A model generated the notes under the pieces. The model had not been told where the DNA came from and did not search any database. It saw nothing but the letters and a program-made list of their open reading frames with translations. The translations under genes and the position numbers were made by a program. Positions 6,993-15,249 of a stretch of 24,546 bases of DNA are shown here, piece after piece (the first letter of the stretch is position 1; each line of letters opens with the position of its first letter). The DNA is from an uncultured Parasphingopyxis sp. (GTDB lineage Bacteria > Pseudomonadota > Alphaproteobacteria > Sphingomonadales > Sphingomonadaceae), in assembly GCA_905479515.1 (NCBI GenBank), contig CAJQMX010000051.1, positions 1 to 24,546 of the forward strand. Direction: 5' to 3'.

Positions 6993-9101
6993 ATGCGTGT
7001 TACCAAGCTGTTTGCAACGACTTCAATGATTGCCGGCGCCATGGCTGGAACGCCGCTGCTCGCACAAGAAACGGAGGTGGTCGAACCGAATGCCGACGGA
7101 GCCGCTGAAGCAGATTCTGGCGGTGTGATAGTCGTCACCGCGCGGAAGCGGACCGAACGGCTGATAGACGTTCCGGAAAGCATTCAGGTTGTAAACGCCG
7201 AGACAATAGAGCGGGCGGGCATTAATACGGTCAATGACCTCGGCCGGCTTACGCCGAATGTCATGCTTAACCGTCGTCAGGACAATGAGCCGAATGTTGT
7301 CATCAGAGGTATTGGCGGATTCGGCAATACACAGGGCGTGGGCTTCTTCATCGATGATGTGCAGAATTTCACTGATCAGACCGCTGGAATCGAAGATGTG
7401 GAAAGCATCGAGGTTCTGAAGGGGCCGCAAGGCACTCTATATGGCGGAAGCAACGTTGGCGGCGCCATTCGCTACAATCTGCGCCAGCCCGGCCCGGATT
7501 GGGCGCTCGACGCCAGCGCTGAATATGGCAGTTTTGATACTACCCGATTGTTTGGCGCCCTTAACATTCCCCTGTCCGAAAACGGCGAATTTGCGGTTCG
7601 CGTATCTGGGTATTATAATCGCACCGACGGCTATATCAGTAACATCAATATCGGCGGCCGACCCGATGCGAGCGAGGAGCTGGGGGTTAGGTTCGCGTTG
7701 CGGTGGGATCCTTCGGATGAATTTACCGCAACCCTCAATTATCGCCACAATGAATTGGAAAATGGCGGCAACGTCTATGTTCCGGCGGCAAACACCAGAG
7801 ACTATCGGCGCACGGTAGACTATAATTTGGACGTCTTTAACGATCGTACGGTTGATGGCTTCAGTCTCCATCTGGAAGCCACGCCAGGCGATGTAACCTT
7901 TACTTCACTGTCATCCTATACGCAGCGAAATAATCGCTTGCTCTGGGATCTCGACTATAGTGCTCTCGATGGCGTGTTCGCGACCGAAGGCGATCGCAAC
8001 ACGACGCGTGTCTATACGCAGGAGCTTCGCGTTACTTCCGACACTGCGGACAATTTCGATTGGTTGGTGGGCGGTTATTATGCTCGCATCGAGAATCGCG
8101 GGCTGGTGGAAAATGCAGATGTGTTTTTCGGTGTCGATTTTGGTGGTCCAATCCCGATTATTGATTTCAATAATGGCCAATCGACGGAGGAACAATTTGC
8201 GTTATTTGGAACGGCGAATCTCCACTTCGGCAATTTTACCATCGGCGGCGGTCTTCGCCTGGGGAGGTCGGAATATCGCGGCCGCGTTCTGAACAACCCT
8301 ATGTCGATAACTGATGTGAACGACACCTTCGTCCTGCCGAAACTCACACTCTCATATGATGTCGGCGAAGATCTGATGATTTACGCGAATGTTGCTCGCG
8401 GATATGAGCCAGGCCGTGCGAACGTTGTGAACAGCTCCGGCGCACCATACAATGAGGAAACCATCTGGAATTACGAGTTGGGTTTCAAGGGGCAGACGCT
8501 GAATCGGACACTGAGCTTTGATATTGCGGCATTCTACATAACCTACAATGATCGCCAATATGAGAATCTGTTCCTGAACGATCAGGGCGTACCGACCGAA
8601 AACATCACCAATGTTGGCGATTCGGAAAGCTACGGTTTGGAATTTGGCCTTTCATATCGGCCGTCCGAATATTTCACGCTGAATGTTTCCGGTGGGTATT
8701 TGCACTCGGTATGGGATGACCCAAATGCCCAATTCAACTTGATTGCGATCAACGGAAACGAAGTTCCGAATTCGCCGGATTTCAGCGGAAATATAAGTGC
8801 CGATTATCGCCTGCCGATCGGTGAGGATTTTGAGCTTGGCGCGCGCGTCGATGTATCGCATCTTGGGAATTTCTTCTGGGACCTGCCCAACACGTCCGAA
8901 CAGAGTTCTTATCAGCTGGTGAATGCGAGGTTGTCATTCGCAGATGCCGATGGCGGATGGGAAGTTGCGATCCGCGCAGAAAACCTGTTCAACAAGGGAT
9001 ATTTCAACAACTTCGTCCCTGGTTTTTTCGGGCCTGGCCAGAGTGCGTCGGCCCCTGGGCAGCCACGGACTGTAACCGGATCTGTCCGCTTTTCTTTCTA
9101 G
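6993..9101 (+). CDS. TonB-dependent outer-membrane receptor
   Basis: 702 residues from the ATG at 6993, with GGGGAG at 6981-6986 six bases upstream. The open frame extends 41 codons further, but the residues before Met-Arg-Val are not signal-like. A signal peptide covers about 1-25, ending PLLAQ. A TonB-box-like GVIVVTARKR stretch follows at about 44-53, then the plug domain (SIQVVNAETIERAGI, NVVIRGIGG, VEVLKGPQGTLYGG-type segment at 138-152). A 22-strand-type barrel follows, ending in VTGSVRFSF with terminal Phe. It resembles the siderophore-receptor-like TBDRs that sphingomonads use for non-iron substrates. It heads the plus-strand catabolic run, 27 bases before the hydrolase gene, so organic substrate uptake is more likely than iron uptake; this is inference. 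Confidence 0.93.
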   Translation: MRVTKLFATTSMIAGAMAGTPLLAQETEVVEPNADGAAEADSGGVIVVTARKRTERLIDVPESIQVVNAETIERAGINTVNDLGRLTPNVMLNRRQDNEPNVVIRGIGGFGNTQGVGFFIDDVQNFTDQTAGIEDVESIEVLKGPQGTLYGGSNVGGAIRYNLRQPGPDWALDASAEYGSFDTTRLFGALNIPLSENGEFAVRVSGYYNRTDGYISNINIGGRPDASEELGVRFALRWDPSDEFTATLNYRHNELENGGNVYVPAANTRDYRRTVDYNLDVFNDRTVDGFSLHLEATPGDVTFTSLSSYTQRNNRLLWDLDYSALDGVFATEGDRNTTRVYTQELRVTSDTADNFDWLVGGYYARIENRGLVENADVFFGVDFGGPIPIIDFNNGQSTEEQFALFGTANLHFGNFTIGGGLRLGRSEYRGRVLNNPMSITDVNDTFVLPKLTLSYDVGEDLMIYANVARGYEPGRANVVNSSGAPYNEETIWNYELGFKGQTLNRTLSFDIAAFYITYNDRQYENLFLNDQGVPTENITNVGDSESYGLEFGLSYRPSEYFTLNVSGGYLHSVWDDPNAQFNLIAINGNEVPNSPDFSGNISADYRLPIGEDFELGARVDVSHLGNFFWDLPNTSEQSSYQLVNARLSFADADGGWEVAIRAENLFNKGYFNNFVPGFFGPGQSASAPGQPRTVTGSVRFSF

Positions 9102-9128
9102 GCGATAACTCGAGTACAGGACGAAATC

Positions 9129-10301
9129 ATGTTTGAGTATTTTCCATCGAACTATCCTTGGAGCCTCGCTGTTGCCTTGTCGCTCTCTATGGGCGGTGAG
9201 ATGTCCGAAATCGCATCTGCGTGCAGGCCGTTGTCGAGCCTGCCGTTGGATGCATCCGACAGTACTTCTAACGAGGCCTGGTTTCAGAACTGGATGATTT
9301 TGGCTGAACGGCTGGAACGTTTAGCCGTTGAAGCCGAGACTTCTTCTTTATCGATCAGTGCCAGCAACTTTTATTTCCGGGCGGCCAACTACTATCTGAT
9401 TGCCGAACGGGTGATGGACTGGGGCGACCCGCGCCGCATGGAGGTTTATCGCAGGGCACTGGATGTCTTCAGAAAAGCCTATGAAAATGCTCCATCTGTC
9501 ACCGAGCGTGTTGAGGTTGAAAATGACAATGGTGATAATCTCTCCGGCTATCTGACCCTTCCCGATGGCGAGGGCCCGTTCCCCGTTGCTGTGTTTTTTA
9601 ACGGTTTCGATAGCATCAAGGAGATGCATTATTGCATTTACGCTCGAGATGCTCGTGAGCGCGGATTGGCCGTCTTGTTCATCGATCAAGAGGGAACGGG
9701 CGAAGCCATGCGGCTTCACGGTGTGACGAAACGCGTCAGATCCGAAAAGGCGGCGGAGTCATTTGTCAATTTTCTGGAAAGCCATGACAAGATCGACAAT
9801 GAGAATATCGGCGTCATCGGCCTCAGCAATGGTGGCTATGATGCTCCTCGCGCGGCAGCGTTTGAAAAGCGGTTGAAATGCGCTGCTGTGATCGGTGCTT
9901 TTTTCAATGCCGATGACTATCTGCCGCGCTTCGACAACAACGAAACCGACAAGGTGACTCACGGTCTTTCAAACCTGGATGAGCATATGATGCATGTCAC
10001 CGGGATAGACAACGTCGAGGGCGCCTATCGTCGATTTGCGGAACGCGATCTGGCTCATTCCTTGTCAGAGGTTACAGTTCCATTGTTGGTCGTCCACGGA
10101 GAAAATGATCGTCAGGTTCCCGTTTGGCATGCGACGCGTACTATCGCCGAAGCCGTGAATAGTCCCAATGCCGAGCTAAAAATGTTCACATTGGCCGAGG
10201 GCAGCGCAGAGCATTGTGGTATTGATAATGCCGGAATGACATCGGCCTATGTCTTCGACTGGCTGGCTCGAAATCTGGGTAGCGGGAGCGATTCCCAGTA
10301 G
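9129..10301 (+). CDS. Alpha/beta hydrolase, FrsA / DHPON-hydrolase-like
   Basis: 390 residues; AGGA at 9118-9121 precedes the ATG by 7 bases. An all-helical N-terminal part (about 45-125) is followed by an alpha/beta-hydrolase core. Visible catalytic elements are the oxyanion-side FNGFDSIKE at 157-165, nucleophile Ser233 in GLSNGG, Asp327 in HGENDRQVPV and His362 in SAEHCG. The helical lid-first layout and the GFDS-K-E / D-Q-E-G-T-G-E segment (186-192) match the family of 2,6-dihydroxypseudooxynicotine hydrolase and FrsA, some members of which cleave C-C bonds of beta-diketone-like substrates. A hydrophobic stretch at 12-22 is too weak to call a signal peptide, so a cytoplasmic location is assumed. 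The gene follows the TonB receptor by 27 bases and is probably cotranscribed. Substrate unknown. Confidence 0.85.
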   Translation: MFEYFPSNYPWSLAVALSLSMGGEMSEIASACRPLSSLPLDASDSTSNEAWFQNWMILAERLERLAVEAETSSLSISASNFYFRAANYYLIAERVMDWGDPRRMEVYRRALDVFRKAYENAPSVTERVEVENDNGDNLSGYLTLPDGEGPFPVAVFFNGFDSIKEMHYCIYARDARERGLAVLFIDQEGTGEAMRLHGVTKRVRSEKAAESFVNFLESHDKIDNENIGVIGLSNGGYDAPRAAAFEKRLKCAAVIGAFFNADDYLPRFDNNETDKVTHGLSNLDEHMMHVTGIDNVEGAYRRFAERDLAHSLSEVTVPLLVVHGENDRQVPVWHATRTIAEAVNSPNAELKMFTLAEGSAEHCGIDNAGMTSAYVFDWLARNLGSGSDSQ

Positions 10302-10421
10302 TGGCGACAGGCGCATGGATGTTGTCGGTGCGCTCTCCAATCTCCCTATGCAGCACTGCTTGGCCCGACTGTGGAATACGAGGTCGTGATGATTACCAAA
10401 GGCCACAACAAGGAAGCTTCA

Positions 10422-10802
10422 ATGAGCAAGGTCGAACGGGTTTTCTCCGGTGTATCGTTGGAGGAGGAAATGGGATATTGCCGTGCTCTGCGTTTGGGAG
10501 ATCGGATCATTGTGTCCGGTACCGCCCCAATAGAGGAGGACGGCAGTGTTGCCAATGGAGTGGCCGCGCAGTCGGAGCGGTGTTTCGACATCATTTCTTC
10601 CGCCATCCGAAGTTTGGGTGGCGAGATGCATCACGTTGTAAAAGTGAGCATTTTTTTGAGAAACGGGGATGATTTTCCTCAGATAATTGCCGTCCACAAG
10701 AAATGGATGGGCGGCGCTCGTCCGGCCTGTACCGGTGTCGTCACTGACTTGCTCGACGATGAATGGCTTGTCGAAATTGAAGTGGAGGCCGCCTTGACGT
10801 GA
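10422..10802 (+). CDS. Rid-family (YjgF/YER057c/UK114) protein lacking the usual arginine
   Basis: 126 residues from the ATG at 10422, with AGGAAG at 10411-10416 five bases upstream; an in-frame GTG at 10371 lacks a ribosome site. The chorismate-mutase-like Rid fold is evident: RLGDRIIVSGTAP (24-36), SERCFDIISSAIRSLGG (51-67), VVKVSIFLRN (72-81) and a final EIEVEAAL strand. RidA deaminases use an Arg in a P-A-R segment; here the same place reads R100-P-A-C103-T. The enamine/imine hydrolase activity of RidA is therefore not assured, and the protein may belong to a Rid subgroup with another reaction. It sits 120 bases after the hydrolase and 159 before the second SDR. A role with an imine or enamine pathway intermediate is inference. 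Confidence 0.88.
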   Translation: MSKVERVFSGVSLEEEMGYCRALRLGDRIIVSGTAPIEEDGSVANGVAAQSERCFDIISSAIRSLGGEMHHVVKVSIFLRNGDDFPQIIAVHKKWMGGARPACTGVVTDLLDDEWLVEIEVEAALT

Positions 10803-10961
10803 GCGCGCGTTCTCACATGCAGTCGGCTGGCCAATTCGTGCCTCAAGGGCCAGATTATCCAGCCGCTTGAATCACCTGAACCGAGATAACGGAAGCACAA
10901 AAAGCTGGTATCAGATATTTCCTATTAGATCTTGTAATCAATCACTGAAGGAACAATCGAC
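10803..10961 (+). promoter_or_regulatory. Intergenic region before second SDR, possible internal promoter
   Basis: 159 non-coding bases. TTGTAATCA at 10932-10940 resembles TTGTGATCA at 3712-3720 and the reverse-strand TTGTGATC at 6919-6926, so it may be a third copy of a shared operator half-site. No convincing promoter boxes or terminator were recognised. Confidence 0.3.
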
Positions 10962-11735
10962 ATGCTCAATGACCAAACGGTTCTAATCACAGGCGGAAGT
11001 TCGGGAATCGGCAAGTCGATCGCTAAAAGATTTGCACAAATGGGCGCGCGGGTTGCCATCGTCGCGAGTTCTAGTCCCGAAAAAGCTGAGGCCGCGGCCG
11101 AGGAAGTTGCGGCCGAGGGAGGGGAGGTCAGGGGATATGTGGCCGATCTCCGTCATCGTGACAACGTCAACGAACTGATCGAGAAGGTTAAGGCGGATTT
11201 TGGTCCGGTTGATGTTCTGGTTACGTCCGCCGGGATTTTCCTCCCCACACCCATCGGAGAGACTGATGCCGACGTTTTCGATAGCATGATCGATGTGAAC
11301 ATCCGGTCTACGTTTCACTGTATCAATGCCGTCGTACCCGAAATGAAAGCAAAGGGCAGTGGCAAGATCATCTGTATTTCATCCGCCGCCGACAGAATAG
11401 GTATCAGCGGTTTTTCGACCTATTGTGCCACCAAAGGTGCAGTTTCGATGATGGTAAAGTCTCTTGCACTGGAACTAGCGCCGCATGGTATCAATATCAA
11501 CGCGATATCCCCCGGTAACACGACCACTCCGATGAATGAAGGCATGCGGACCGATCCTGCCCAAAAGGTCCTTTTGGACAGCATAAACGCCACCGTGCCC
11601 AGCATCCGGAATTTTTCCGAACCGGAAGACGTTGCGGAACTTGCAGTCTTTCTCGTCTCCCCAGCGGGCATCGCAATGCACGGCTCCGCATTATTGATTG
11701 ATGAAGGCCTCTGTGCCGGTGTCTCGCTCGGGTGA
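10962..11735 (+). CDS. SDR family oxidoreductase
   Basis: 257 residues; AAGGAA at 10948-10953 lies 8 bases before the ATG. Classical SDR motifs: TGGSSGIG at 10-17, VTSAG at 87-91 (in place of NNAG), catalytic Ser141, Tyr154 and Lys158 in YCATK, then SPGNTTTPMN. It is most like beta-ketoacyl-ACP reductase/alcohol-dehydrogenase-type SDRs that use NAD(P). It is followed 18 bases later by the NCS1 permease gene, so the two are probably cotranscribed. It is clearly distinct from the first SDR of the cluster, whose cofactor loop is GAGGGAG. Two SDRs suggest two separate alcohol/ketone steps in the pathway. Substrate unknown. Confidence 0.9.
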   Translation: MLNDQTVLITGGSSGIGKSIAKRFAQMGARVAIVASSSPEKAEAAAEEVAAEGGEVRGYVADLRHRDNVNELIEKVKADFGPVDVLVTSAGIFLPTPIGETDADVFDSMIDVNIRSTFHCINAVVPEMKAKGSGKIICISSAADRIGISGFSTYCATKGAVSMMVKSLALELAPHGININAISPGNTTTPMNEGMRTDPAQKVLLDSINATVPSIRNFSEPEDVAELAVFLVSPAGIAMHGSALLIDEGLCAGVSLG

Positions 11736-11753
11736 CGGCTGACGATCAACTGG

Positions 11754-13082
11754 ATGCTAGAGAATAAAATGGCCGGAGCAACATCTAGTGATGATGAAGA
11801 CTTTGCAGCGGAGCCTGTTCCGGCCTCGGTGCGGGCGAACTGGCCGGGAATTTTTTTTGCAGCTGTTGGAATGGCAACGGCGCTTATTTACATGCAAGTC
11901 ACCTCCATTGTTACTCTTGAATTTGGCAGTTCGATAGCGTTTCTGGCGATTGCCTATGCGACCATAGTTTCCAGCTTCATAGCCTATCTGATATCTTCCA
12001 CGTCGATCTTGACTGGCATGGGCACAAATCTCTTGGCGCGGATGGTCTTGGGGTATCGGGGTGCGGCTTTATTCAGTCTGATTTTTGGCTTCACCACACT
12101 GATATTTTTTGTCGCGGAAGCAACGATCATGGGAGCGGCGTTGCGGGGTGCCTTGGGCAGCGAAAATAATCAAACAATACAAATCGCCATTGCGGCGCTT
12201 ATGGTGCCGTTGGTCTGGTTTGGCATGAAACTGCTCGTCCGCTTTCAGTTCGCGACATTCATATTATATGGTGTTTTGCTATCGATAGCGCTGTGGACGA
12301 GTTTCTCCAGTGCTCCCTATTCGGGCTCCTGGCTATCCTTCACGCCAAAAAATGCGCCGGGACTGGGGACGAGTCTCATCTCCGCAATAGCCATCATGAA
12401 TGGACTTGTGTTCATCACAGCTCTGGTCTCGGCAGATTTCGCCCGCTTTGTAAGAACCGACCAGACTGCAATTGGTAGCCTGTTTGTCGGGATCGGCTTT
12501 CAAGCATTCTGCTTTACGCTGGCAGGCATTCTGGGGGTGTGGTTTTCGGTACGTTACCAAGAAAGTAATCCGGGCGTCTATTTTGTCACCATGCTTGGCG
12601 CTTGGGGCACTGTTTTTGCTGTAGCGACTCAGTTACGAATAAATCTTTCGAATATGTATTTAGGCTCGCTGGCGTTCGTCAATTTGATCGCCCAAGCGTT
12701 CAACAAGGTTATAAGCAGGCATGTAATTGTCGTCCTGTTTGGTCTGGCGGCCTCTATCTTGCTCGCCTTCAGCTTCGCCTCCTATCTAGAGGCCGCTCTA
12801 AATTTGATTGGTATGTTCACGACGTGTTTCACAGTTCTGGCTGTATTGAAGTTGCTGGAGATACGCAGATTAAAAAATTTCGCCCTCGAAAATCTAACTT
12901 GTAGGGAGGGCGATTTACCCGATTTTCGTTGGCAGGCCGTGATCTCTCTCGTCACGGCGACGATGGTGGGAAGCGCCTTGCTTCTCGGTGCCGGCGGAGA
13001 GATTGGCATATTGCTAGCCAGTGTAATAGCCGGTCTATGTCAAATAGTATTTTACTTTTTATTGCAGAAATTGGAAAAATAG
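11754..13082 (+). CDS. NCS1-family (purine/cytosine/hydantoin-type) permease
   Basis: 442 residues if the ATG at 11754 is used; a second in-frame ATG at 11769 has a weak GAG before it, and the choice is open. About 12 membrane segments are visible after a short acidic N-terminus. Family features include ANWPGIFFAAVG at the first segment, LTGMGTNLLARMVLGYRGA in the TM2-3 region, and SADFARFVRTDQTA near 227-240, which corresponds to the S-x-D-[FY]-x-R-F motif of NCS1 transporters. NCS1 proteins import nucleobases, allantoin, hydantoins, thiamine or pyridoxine with Na+ or H+. In a cluster that also encodes HyuA/HyuB, a cyclic-amide-like substrate is attractive but unproven. The gene converges with the ACT-like gene 12 bases away in a very AT-rich stretch with no obvious terminator hairpin. 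Confidence 0.85.
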   Translation: MLENKMAGATSSDDEDFAAEPVPASVRANWPGIFFAAVGMATALIYMQVTSIVTLEFGSSIAFLAIAYATIVSSFIAYLISSTSILTGMGTNLLARMVLGYRGAALFSLIFGFTTLIFFVAEATIMGAALRGALGSENNQTIQIAIAALMVPLVWFGMKLLVRFQFATFILYGVLLSIALWTSFSSAPYSGSWLSFTPKNAPGLGTSLISAIAIMNGLVFITALVSADFARFVRTDQTAIGSLFVGIGFQAFCFTLAGILGVWFSVRYQESNPGVYFVTMLGAWGTVFAVATQLRINLSNMYLGSLAFVNLIAQAFNKVISRHVIVVLFGLAASILLAFSFASYLEAALNLIGMFTTCFTVLAVLKLLEIRRLKNFALENLTCREGDLPDFRWQAVISLVTATMVGSALLLGAGGEIGILLASVIAGLCQIVFYFLLQKLEK

Positions 13083-13094
13083 TACAAACAGTAG

Positions 13095-13469
13095 CTATCG
13101 TTTTTTTAGCGAATATTTTATTTTAATACCTAATAAAAGAATTGTATCTATTATTGAATATTTCTTTCCCATTAAATCAATTTTTGATATTGCCAATTCA
13201 CAAAAAGACCATTGTTGGGATTGGAAGCCGATCAATCGACGGATCTTTTCGACAAAGATTTCGACAATTTGCGATGTCCCGCTAGGCATGACGAGGCTTA
13301 TTTTGAGTTGACTGCCATTGCAGCGAAATTCGAAACGATCAGCGATCAATCCCCGTTGCGCATGCAAGCCAAGGATGCGTAACGGTAGTTGCGAACACGC
13401 ATCACTGGTGACCTCAACAGTGGCCGTTGTTTCAGCAACGGGCTGAACCATGGTTTGCGGCTTTTGCAC
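13095..13469 (-). CDS. Small ACT-like domain protein downstream of leucine dehydrogenase
   Basis: 124 residues if the GTG at 13469 is used; the ATG at 13451 (118 residues) is equally possible, and neither has a good ribosome site. The central region, TATVEVTSDACSQLPLRILGLHAQRGL, followed by two strands (DRFEFRCNG, QLKISLVMPSG) and a helix (IVEIFVEKIRRLIG), fits the beta-alpha-beta-beta-alpha-beta pattern of ACT amino-acid-binding domains, as in small acetolactate synthase subunits. It starts 8 bases after the dehydrogenase stop on the same strand, so it is likely cotranscribed and may sense a branched-chain amino acid. The last 30 residues are Ile/Leu/Lys-rich and encoded by unusually AT-rich DNA. 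The ACT call rests on pattern only; otherwise hypothetical. Confidence 0.6.
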   Translation of the reverse strand: MQKPQTMVQPVAETTATVEVTSDACSQLPLRILGLHAQRGLIADRFEFRCNGSQLKISLVMPSGTSQIVEIFVEKIRRLIGFQSQQWSFCELAISKIDLMGKKYSIIDTILLLGIKIKYSLKKR

Positions 13470-13477
13470 TTTTCAGG

Positions 13478-14524
13478 TCAGGCTACTTTATCAAATTTGC
13501 CTGCAGTACAGATCGCCTCTTGGGCCATCAGGTCTGCAGTCTTTTCTGTCGTCGCGCCGTTCTGCTGTGTTAGGGCGAGGAGAGTTCTGAGGCGTGGTGC
13601 AATCTCACTCACCTGTTGATAGACCTCTTCCTTCGTCCAGCCTAGATACTCTCCAGCCACATTGATGATACCGCCCGCATTAACCAGATAGTCCGGTGCA
13701 TAAAGCAAATCTCGATCAGCAAGCATTTCGCCGACCGAATTTTCTGCAAGCTGGTTATTTGCTGCGCCGCAAACAACTTTGGCATGCAACCTTGGAACTG
13801 TGTCGCGGCTCAAGGTGCCTCCAAGTGCACATGGCGCAAAAACATCAGCCTTCGCATCGTAGATCGAACTGCAACTCGCCAGCTCTGCACCAAAACGAAC
13901 TGCGGCTTTGGCAGCCACACCCGAGCGAGGCTCGCAGACGATCAGCTTTGCACCAGCCTTATGAAGCATCTTGCTCAGATGAAAGCCGACATTGCCGAGG
14001 CCTTGGACGGCGACAGTTACATCACCTAGGGGGCGCTCTAGTCGATGCGCTACAGCAACTTCCATGGCTTCAAATACGCCGCGAGCTGTATGCGGAGAAG
14101 GATCACCGCCCGGGCTCCCTGAATGTGCTGCAAGCCCTGCAACATGGCGCGTGTGACGACTGACAATTGTCATGTCACCAACTGTTGTTCCTACGTCTTC
14201 TGCTGTTACAAAATCTCCGTCCAAACGCTCAACGGCTCGGCCAAAGGCAGCAAAAAGCTCTTCACGATCAAATGGCTCCTCGGGCGCCTTGATAACCGAC
14301 TTGCCCCCACCCAGCGGCAATCCGGCAATCGCATTTTTATAAGACATTCCTGCAGCCAATCGCAGAGCGTCTTCATGCGCACTTTGGTTGTCAGGATATC
14401 GCCAAAATCGGCACCCACCTGCGGCCGGCCCCAGAGCCGTTGAATGGATGACTACAACGCCTTGGAGGCCGCAGGCGAGATCCTCCAAATTCACAATTCT
14501 TTCAGGTACTTGCGGCTCGCTCAT
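13478..14524 (-). CDS. Leucine dehydrogenase-like Glu/Leu/Phe/Val dehydrogenase
   Basis: 348 residues from the ATG at 14524, preceded by AGGAG 6 bases upstream; the ATG at 14548 lacks such a site. Dimerisation/catalytic domain: GPAAGGCRFWRYP (32-44), MSYKNAIAGLPLGGGKSVI with Lys63 and catalytic Lys75, and Asp110 in TAEDVGTT. NAD-binding domain: GLGNVG at 175-180. Length and the P-A-x-G-G-x-R segment match leucine dehydrogenases rather than hexameric glutamate dehydrogenases. Reaction: NAD-dependent oxidative deamination of branched-chain amino acids to 2-oxoacids in the cytoplasm. It is divergent from an Lrp/AsnC regulator, a common arrangement for branched-chain amino acid catabolism, and is followed by the ACT-like gene. 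Confidence 0.92.
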   Translation of the reverse strand: MSEPQVPERIVNLEDLACGLQGVVVIHSTALGPAAGGCRFWRYPDNQSAHEDALRLAAGMSYKNAIAGLPLGGGKSVIKAPEEPFDREELFAAFGRAVERLDGDFVTAEDVGTTVGDMTIVSRHTRHVAGLAAHSGSPGGDPSPHTARGVFEAMEVAVAHRLERPLGDVTVAVQGLGNVGFHLSKMLHKAGAKLIVCEPRSGVAAKAAVRFGAELASCSSIYDAKADVFAPCALGGTLSRDTVPRLHAKVVCGAANNQLAENSVGEMLADRDLLYAPDYLVNAGGIINVAGEYLGWTKEEVYQQVSEIAPRLRTLLALTQQNGATTEKTADLMAQEAICTAGKFDKVA

Positions 14525-14602
14525 CTTTTTCTCCTCATCGGCGTCCAATAGTGCCCGCCGTCTGAGAGGTTTTTTGCCCCGAAACCAAGGGCAATGCTTG
14601 CC

Positions 14603-14631
14603 TATTATACGCAGAAATGGGATATTATACG
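14603..14631. promoter_or_regulatory. Direct repeat TATTATACG x2, candidate Lrp-type operator
   Basis: TATTATACG occurs at 14603-14611 and again at 14623-14631, exactly 20 bases apart, that is about two helical turns on the same DNA face. It lies in the 145-base space between the divergent leucine dehydrogenase and Lrp/AsnC genes. Regular spacing of AT-rich half-sites is what octameric Lrp-family proteins bind. The TATTAT cores could also serve as -10 boxes, so promoter and operator may coincide. Confidence 0.45.
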
Positions 14632-14669
14632 GACAATTTAGCCTATGTTTACAGAAATAGAGAAATAAA

Positions 14670-15140
14670 TTGCCGGAAAAATTGGATGAGTACGAACGAC
14701 TGATCCTCAGGTTGCTTCAGAAAGATGCGAGCCTGCCAATAGCCGTTATCGCTGAGAGAGTAGGATTATCACCATCGCCGTGCTGGAGAAGGGTCAATCG
14801 TCTCGAACAGGATGGCATTATAAAAAGGCGCGTTGCACTGGTGGATCGAACCAAAGTCGGCCTTCGCGCGCAGATATTCGCTCAGATCAAACTTAATGCA
14901 CATGGGCGCGCCAATCTTGACGAATTTACCGCAGCTATCCGAGAATTTCCCGAGGTGCTGGAATGCTATGTCCTAATGGGTTCCGTCGATTTCATGTTGC
15001 GGATTGTTGCTGAAGACATTGAGGCGTATGAGCGGTTTTTCTTTGAGCAATTGTCGCAGATCCCCGGCGTCCAAGAGGTGAACTCGGTTGTCGCGCTTTC
15101 CGAGATCAAGGCTACCACCGAACTACCAATTCCAAAATGA
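14670..15140 (+). CDS. Lrp/AsnC family transcriptional regulator
   Basis: 156 residues with a TTG start at 14670; the preceding ribosome site is weak, but the residues right after it (PEKLDEYERLILRLLQKDAS) are exactly where Lrp proteins begin. Helix-turn-helix: LPIAVIAERVGLSPSPCWRRVNRLEQDGII, about 22-51. The RAM effector domain follows from about residue 63: AQIFAQIKLNAHGRANLDEF, LECYVLMGSVDFMLRIVAED and a final VQEVNSVVALSEIK. It is divergent from the leucine dehydrogenase gene, whose amino-acid substrate is its probable effector. It probably also controls itself through the repeat at 14603-14631. A weak hairpin followed by T residues lies downstream near 15217-15250, but I do not call it a terminator. 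Confidence 0.92.
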   Translation: MPEKLDEYERLILRLLQKDASLPIAVIAERVGLSPSPCWRRVNRLEQDGIIKRRVALVDRTKVGLRAQIFAQIKLNAHGRANLDEFTAAIREFPEVLECYVLMGSVDFMLRIVAEDIEAYERFFFEQLSQIPGVQEVNSVVALSEIKATTELPIPK

Positions 15141-15249
15141 TAACTATCGAATTCGCGAGGATCGAAATTAAAGCCCGTTATTGGGACGAGCGCGCGTTCA
15201 GGTCTGAGTTATTGACGGCTGTCCCGGTGACTGACCAAGCCAATATTTT

